64,000 nt of DNA, from assembly GCA_030017715.1 (NCBI GenBank), contig JASEIU010000003.1, forward strand, positions 62,001 to 126,000, read 5' to 3'. How positions within the stretch are numbered: position 1 is the stretch's first letter; the number at the start of each line of letters is the position of its first letter. This document shows, piece after piece, positions 61,848 through 64,000 of this stretch. The notes beneath the pieces were generated by a model that worked only from the letters and a program-made list of their open reading frames with translations, ran no database searches and was not told the origin of the DNA. The position numbers were made by a program, and so were the translations under genes. The stretch is from Candidatus Saccharicenans sp. GTDB taxonomy: Bacteria; Acidobacteriota; Aminicenantia; Aminicenantales; Saccharicenantaceae.

Positions 61848-62906
61848 TCAGGTCTTGACCCTTATTCTGGCCGCCGGGCTTTCATTCCCGGAATTATCCA
61901 CAGCGGATATAGAATAAACATAGCCGGCATTCTTTTCAACCGCCCGGTCCAGAAAAACAGGGACGGTCAGATTCTCCGGGGTCAGCAGCACGGGAGCTTC
62001 TTCCCCGGCCTCGGTTTCCCTGGCCCGGTAAACCCGGTAACCGGCCAGGTCCCTCTCCTGGCCGGGAAGCCAGGAAATGGTCACCCCTTCGCTCCCGCCG
62101 AGAGCCCTGAGCTCAGCCGGCGGAGCCGGGGGAAAAACATCCACCGCCCTTACCTCCAGGATTTCCGAATCGGCGCTCTCCCTGTATTCTTCGCCGCTGA
62201 CCACAATGCTCCTGACCAGATAGCGATAGGTAAGACCGAAGGAAAAATTCAGGTCTTCAAATTCGGTCCGGGTCAGCGGACGGTCGTTGATAAGCCTGAA
62301 CTCTCCGCCCTCGCTCCGGTAAAGGTTATAAAAAACCTTCTCCTTCAGCGGCCGGCCGTCCAGGCCGGCTGTCGGGACTTCCCAGCTCAGGCTGATCATC
62401 TGCTCTCCAACCTCAGCCCGCAGGCCCGACGGCGGAAGCGGTAACACTTCCGGCCTGACGGCCGCCAGGTTTGAGATTTCCGACCAGCCCCCCTTTTTTC
62501 CTTTTGTTCGCAGACCGAACAGATAATTTTTGCCGGCTGCTTTTTCCATCTCCAGCCGGAGAACGGCCCGGCCGGGGCCGACTTCCAGCCGGCCGATTTC
62601 CTGTCCGGAAAGCGGCCGGGAATATTTCAGAAAGGACCTGTGGACCCCGGCCCCTGAAATCTCTTCCGTTTTCGCTTCCATCACTCTTATCTCAATTGAA
62701 GACACCTCCAGCGGGGCCCCGTTCAGGTAAGTGCGGGGCACCGTCCAGGTGAACAGCAGACGATCCGCTTGCTGAACCGCTCTGAAATCCGACACGGCCT
62801 GAGGCACCCTGGGCACAGGCTCCTGGAGCTGTCCCTTGCGACCGCATCCGGAATCTAACAGAATCAAAAAGAAGGCAGCAATTATGAGTGCGCTTTTCTT
62901 CATCAC
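61848..62906 (-). CDS. LptM-like lipoprotein with fibronectin type III repeats
   Basis: 352 residues. The lipobox is LDSGC with acceptor C21. The next residues CGRKGQLQEP match the small LptM/YifL lipoprotein motif (CGxKGPLxxP). Unlike LptM, which is tiny, this protein continues with two or three FN3-like domains (for example SLSWEVPTAGLDGRPLKEKV and ISWLPGQERDLAGYRVYRAR), ending in a domain close to the stop. Such repeats make surfaces for binding carbohydrate or protein. Its ATG overlaps the hslU stop (ATGA). Confidence 0.85.
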   Translation of the reverse strand: MMKKSALIIAAFFLILLDSGCGRKGQLQEPVPRVPQAVSDFRAVQQADRLLFTWTVPRTYLNGAPLEVSSIEIRVMEAKTEEISGAGVHRSFLKYSRPLSGQEIGRLEVGPGRAVLRLEMEKAAGKNYLFGLRTKGKKGGWSEISNLAAVRPEVLPLPPSGLRAEVGEQMISLSWEVPTAGLDGRPLKEKVFYNLYRSEGGEFRLINDRPLTRTEFEDLNFSFGLTYRYLVRSIVVSGEEYRESADSEILEVRAVDVFPPAPPAELRALGGSEGVTISWLPGQERDLAGYRVYRARETEAGEEAPVLLTPENLTVPVFLDRAVEKNAGYVYSISAVDNSGNESPAARIRVKT

Positions 62907-64000
62907 AGGATGAATTTTCTGAGGTCCTGGTCTTTAAGGATTTCGCTGAGCTGCTTCTGGACGTATTCCCTGGTGATCACGATCTTCCGGTCGGCCAGAT
63001 TGGGAGCTTCGAATGAAATTTCCTCCATGACCTTTTCCATCACCGTGTGCAACCTTCTGGCCCCGATATTTTCGGCTTCCTGGTTGACCTTCTCGGCAAT
63101 GGCCGCAATCTCATCTATGGCTTCCGTAGTGAATTCCACCTCCACCCCTTCAGTAGCCAGAAGGGCCCGGTACTGCTTGATCAGGGCATTTTCAGTTTCA
63201 GTCAGGATGCGCACGAAATCTTCTCTGGTGAGAGGAGACAGTTCAACCCTGATCGGAAAACGTCCCTGAAGTTCCGGAATCAGGTCCGAGGGCTTGGTCA
63301 CATGGAAGGCCCCGGCGGCAATAAATAGTATATGGTCGGTTTTAACCAGCCCGTAACGGGTATTGACGGTAGTCCCTTCAATTATGGGCAGCAGGTCCCG
63401 CTGGACTCCTTCCCGACTGACGTCGGGACCGACTCCCGATTCCCGGCCAGCCACTTTATCCAGCTCGTCCAGAAATATAATTCCTGATTGCTCAACTCTT
63501 TCTATGGCCAGGCGGGAAACCTGGTCCATGTCCACCAGTCTCTTTTCCTCGTCTTCCAGCAAAATTTCCCTGGCCTCTTTGATCTTTACCCGGCGCTTCT
63601 TGGTCTTGCCGCCGAACATGCCGGGCAGGATTTCCTGAATCTGGACCCCGATTTCCTCAAAGCCGTTGCTGCTTATGAACTCAAAAGGCGGGGCCGGCCT
63701 TTCCTTGACTTCAATCTCCACCATTCGCTCATCCAGCTGGCCGGAACGCAGCTGGCGCCGCAACCGTTCCCTGGTCTTGAGCATTTCCTTCTGTTCCTCA
63801 TCCGCTGCCCTCGGTTCTTGACGACGGTTGGCCAGCGACCGGCCGGGCAGAAGCAGGTCCAGCAGCTTTTCTTCCACATTGGCCATGGCCTTGGCTTCAA
63901 TTTCCTTGATTTTCTCCTGCTTGACCATGTCCACCGCAATCCGCACCAGGTCCCTGATCATCGATTCCACATCCCGCCCGACATAGCCGACCTCGGTGAA
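62903..64000 (-). CDS. hslU: HslU, ATPase of the HslUV protease (5' part beyond the window)
   Basis: The frame is open to the window end; residues FTEVGYVGRDVES before the first GTG/ATG are the known HslU block, so only the N-terminal P-loop part is missing. HslU is an AAA+ unfoldase that feeds HslV. Visible: the I-domain (about 60-190), Walker B SGIIFLDELDKVAG, FIAAGAFHVTKPSDLIPELQ and the C-terminal IGARRLHTVMEKVMEEISFE plus FIL end that docks into HslV. hslV is expected just outside. It is the upstream gene of the operon running to fabD. Confidence 0.96.
   Translation of the reverse strand, partial: FTEVGYVGRDVESMIRDLVRIAVDMVKQEKIKEIEAKAMANVEEKLLDLLLPGRSLANRRQEPRAADEEQKEMLKTRERLRRQLRSGQLDERMVEIEVKERPAPPFEFISSNGFEEIGVQIQEILPGMFGGKTKKRRVKIKEAREILLEDEEKRLVDMDQVSRLAIERVEQSGIIFLDELDKVAGRESGVGPDVSREGVQRDLLPIIEGTTVNTRYGLVKTDHILFIAAGAFHVTKPSDLIPELQGRFPIRVELSPLTREDFVRILTETENALIKQYRALLATEGVEVEFTTEAIDEIAAIAEKVNQEAENIGARRLHTVMEKVMEEISFEAPNLADRKIVITREYVQKQLSEILKDQDLRKFIL

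Noticed and set aside
1-64000. Mobile elements, CRISPR arrays, rRNA, toxin-antitoxin or restriction genes
   Set aside because: No transposase, integrase, regular spacer array, rRNA segment or defence-gene motif was seen on either strand.

Overview
The window is about 64 kb of gene-dense chromosomal DNA (roughly mid-50s % G+C by eye). Genes sit in long co-directional runs with 1-20 base overlaps and good AGGAGG-type ribosome sites. The organism is diderm (Gram-negative type). It encodes a type IV pilus PilMNOPQ set with an outer-membrane secretin, TamA/TamB, a FadL-family porin, a SurA-like chaperone, FtsQ/FtsB and several lipoproteins. I see no insertion sequence, phage, integrase or CRISPR array. 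The gene mix (dcw genes ending in ftsZ-hutI, an MglA-type GTPase, exported repeat proteins beside an ECF sigma factor, a SpeE-like membrane fusion) reminds me of Acidobacteriota/Aminicenantes-type lineages. That placement is an impression, not a test.

Layout. 1-7.8 kb (+): the end of the division and cell-wall cluster, ftsW-murG-murC-ftsQ-ftsA-ftsZ, with hutI overlapping ftsZ. 7.8-8.7 kb: a non-coding stretch with a repeated 38-base element and a hairpin. 8.7-14.4 kb (-): B12-type radical SAM protein, amino-acid permease, ComM ATPase and an MglA-like GTPase. 14.6-15.9 kb (+): LOG-like protein and TruA. 15.9-18.3 kb (-): an isocitrate/isopropylmalate-type dehydrogenase followed by TsaB and RimI. 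18.4-21.5 kb (-): an ECF sigma/anti-sigma operon with three exported proteins that share the same C-terminal domain. 21.7-24.1 kb (-): RRM protein and a large exported NlpC/P60-like protein. 24.3-26.0 kb (+): SppA. 26.0-27.7 kb (-): phosphohexomutase and FtsB. 28.0-30.5 kb (+): a membrane protein with an embedded SpeE-like domain, converging on an exported Pcm. 31.4-37.6 kb (+): coaD-pilMNOPQ-lipoprotein. 37.6-44.5 kb (-): DUF465-(ASADH-like)-yicC-gmk-coaBC-udg-priA. 44.66 kb: tRNA-Phe. 44.8-48.7 kb (-): clpB and a FadL-type porin. 49.0-52.6 kb: small acidic protein, mutS and pgsA. 52.6-64 kb (-): hslU (cut by the window end), LptM-like/FN3 lipoprotein, FAH hydrolase, talC, tamB, tamA, SurA-like protein and fabD.

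How the genes work together. Most of the window is envelope biogenesis and housekeeping: septal peptidoglycan synthesis, pilus assembly, outer-membrane protein insertion, CoA and phospholipid synthesis, tRNA modification (TruA, TsaB) and DNA repair (MutS, family-4 UDG). The most unusual unit is the sigma-factor operon at 18.4-21.5 kb. Its three accessory proteins look exported and end in the same domain, closing in W-L/I-E, which suggests an envelope-sensing module that is not in textbooks. A second theme is proteins that keep a family fold but appear to have lost catalytic residues: PriA without helicase motifs, an ASADH homologue without its Cys, a phosphohexomutase with a changed serine loop, and a SpeE-like domain with a degraded SAM loop.
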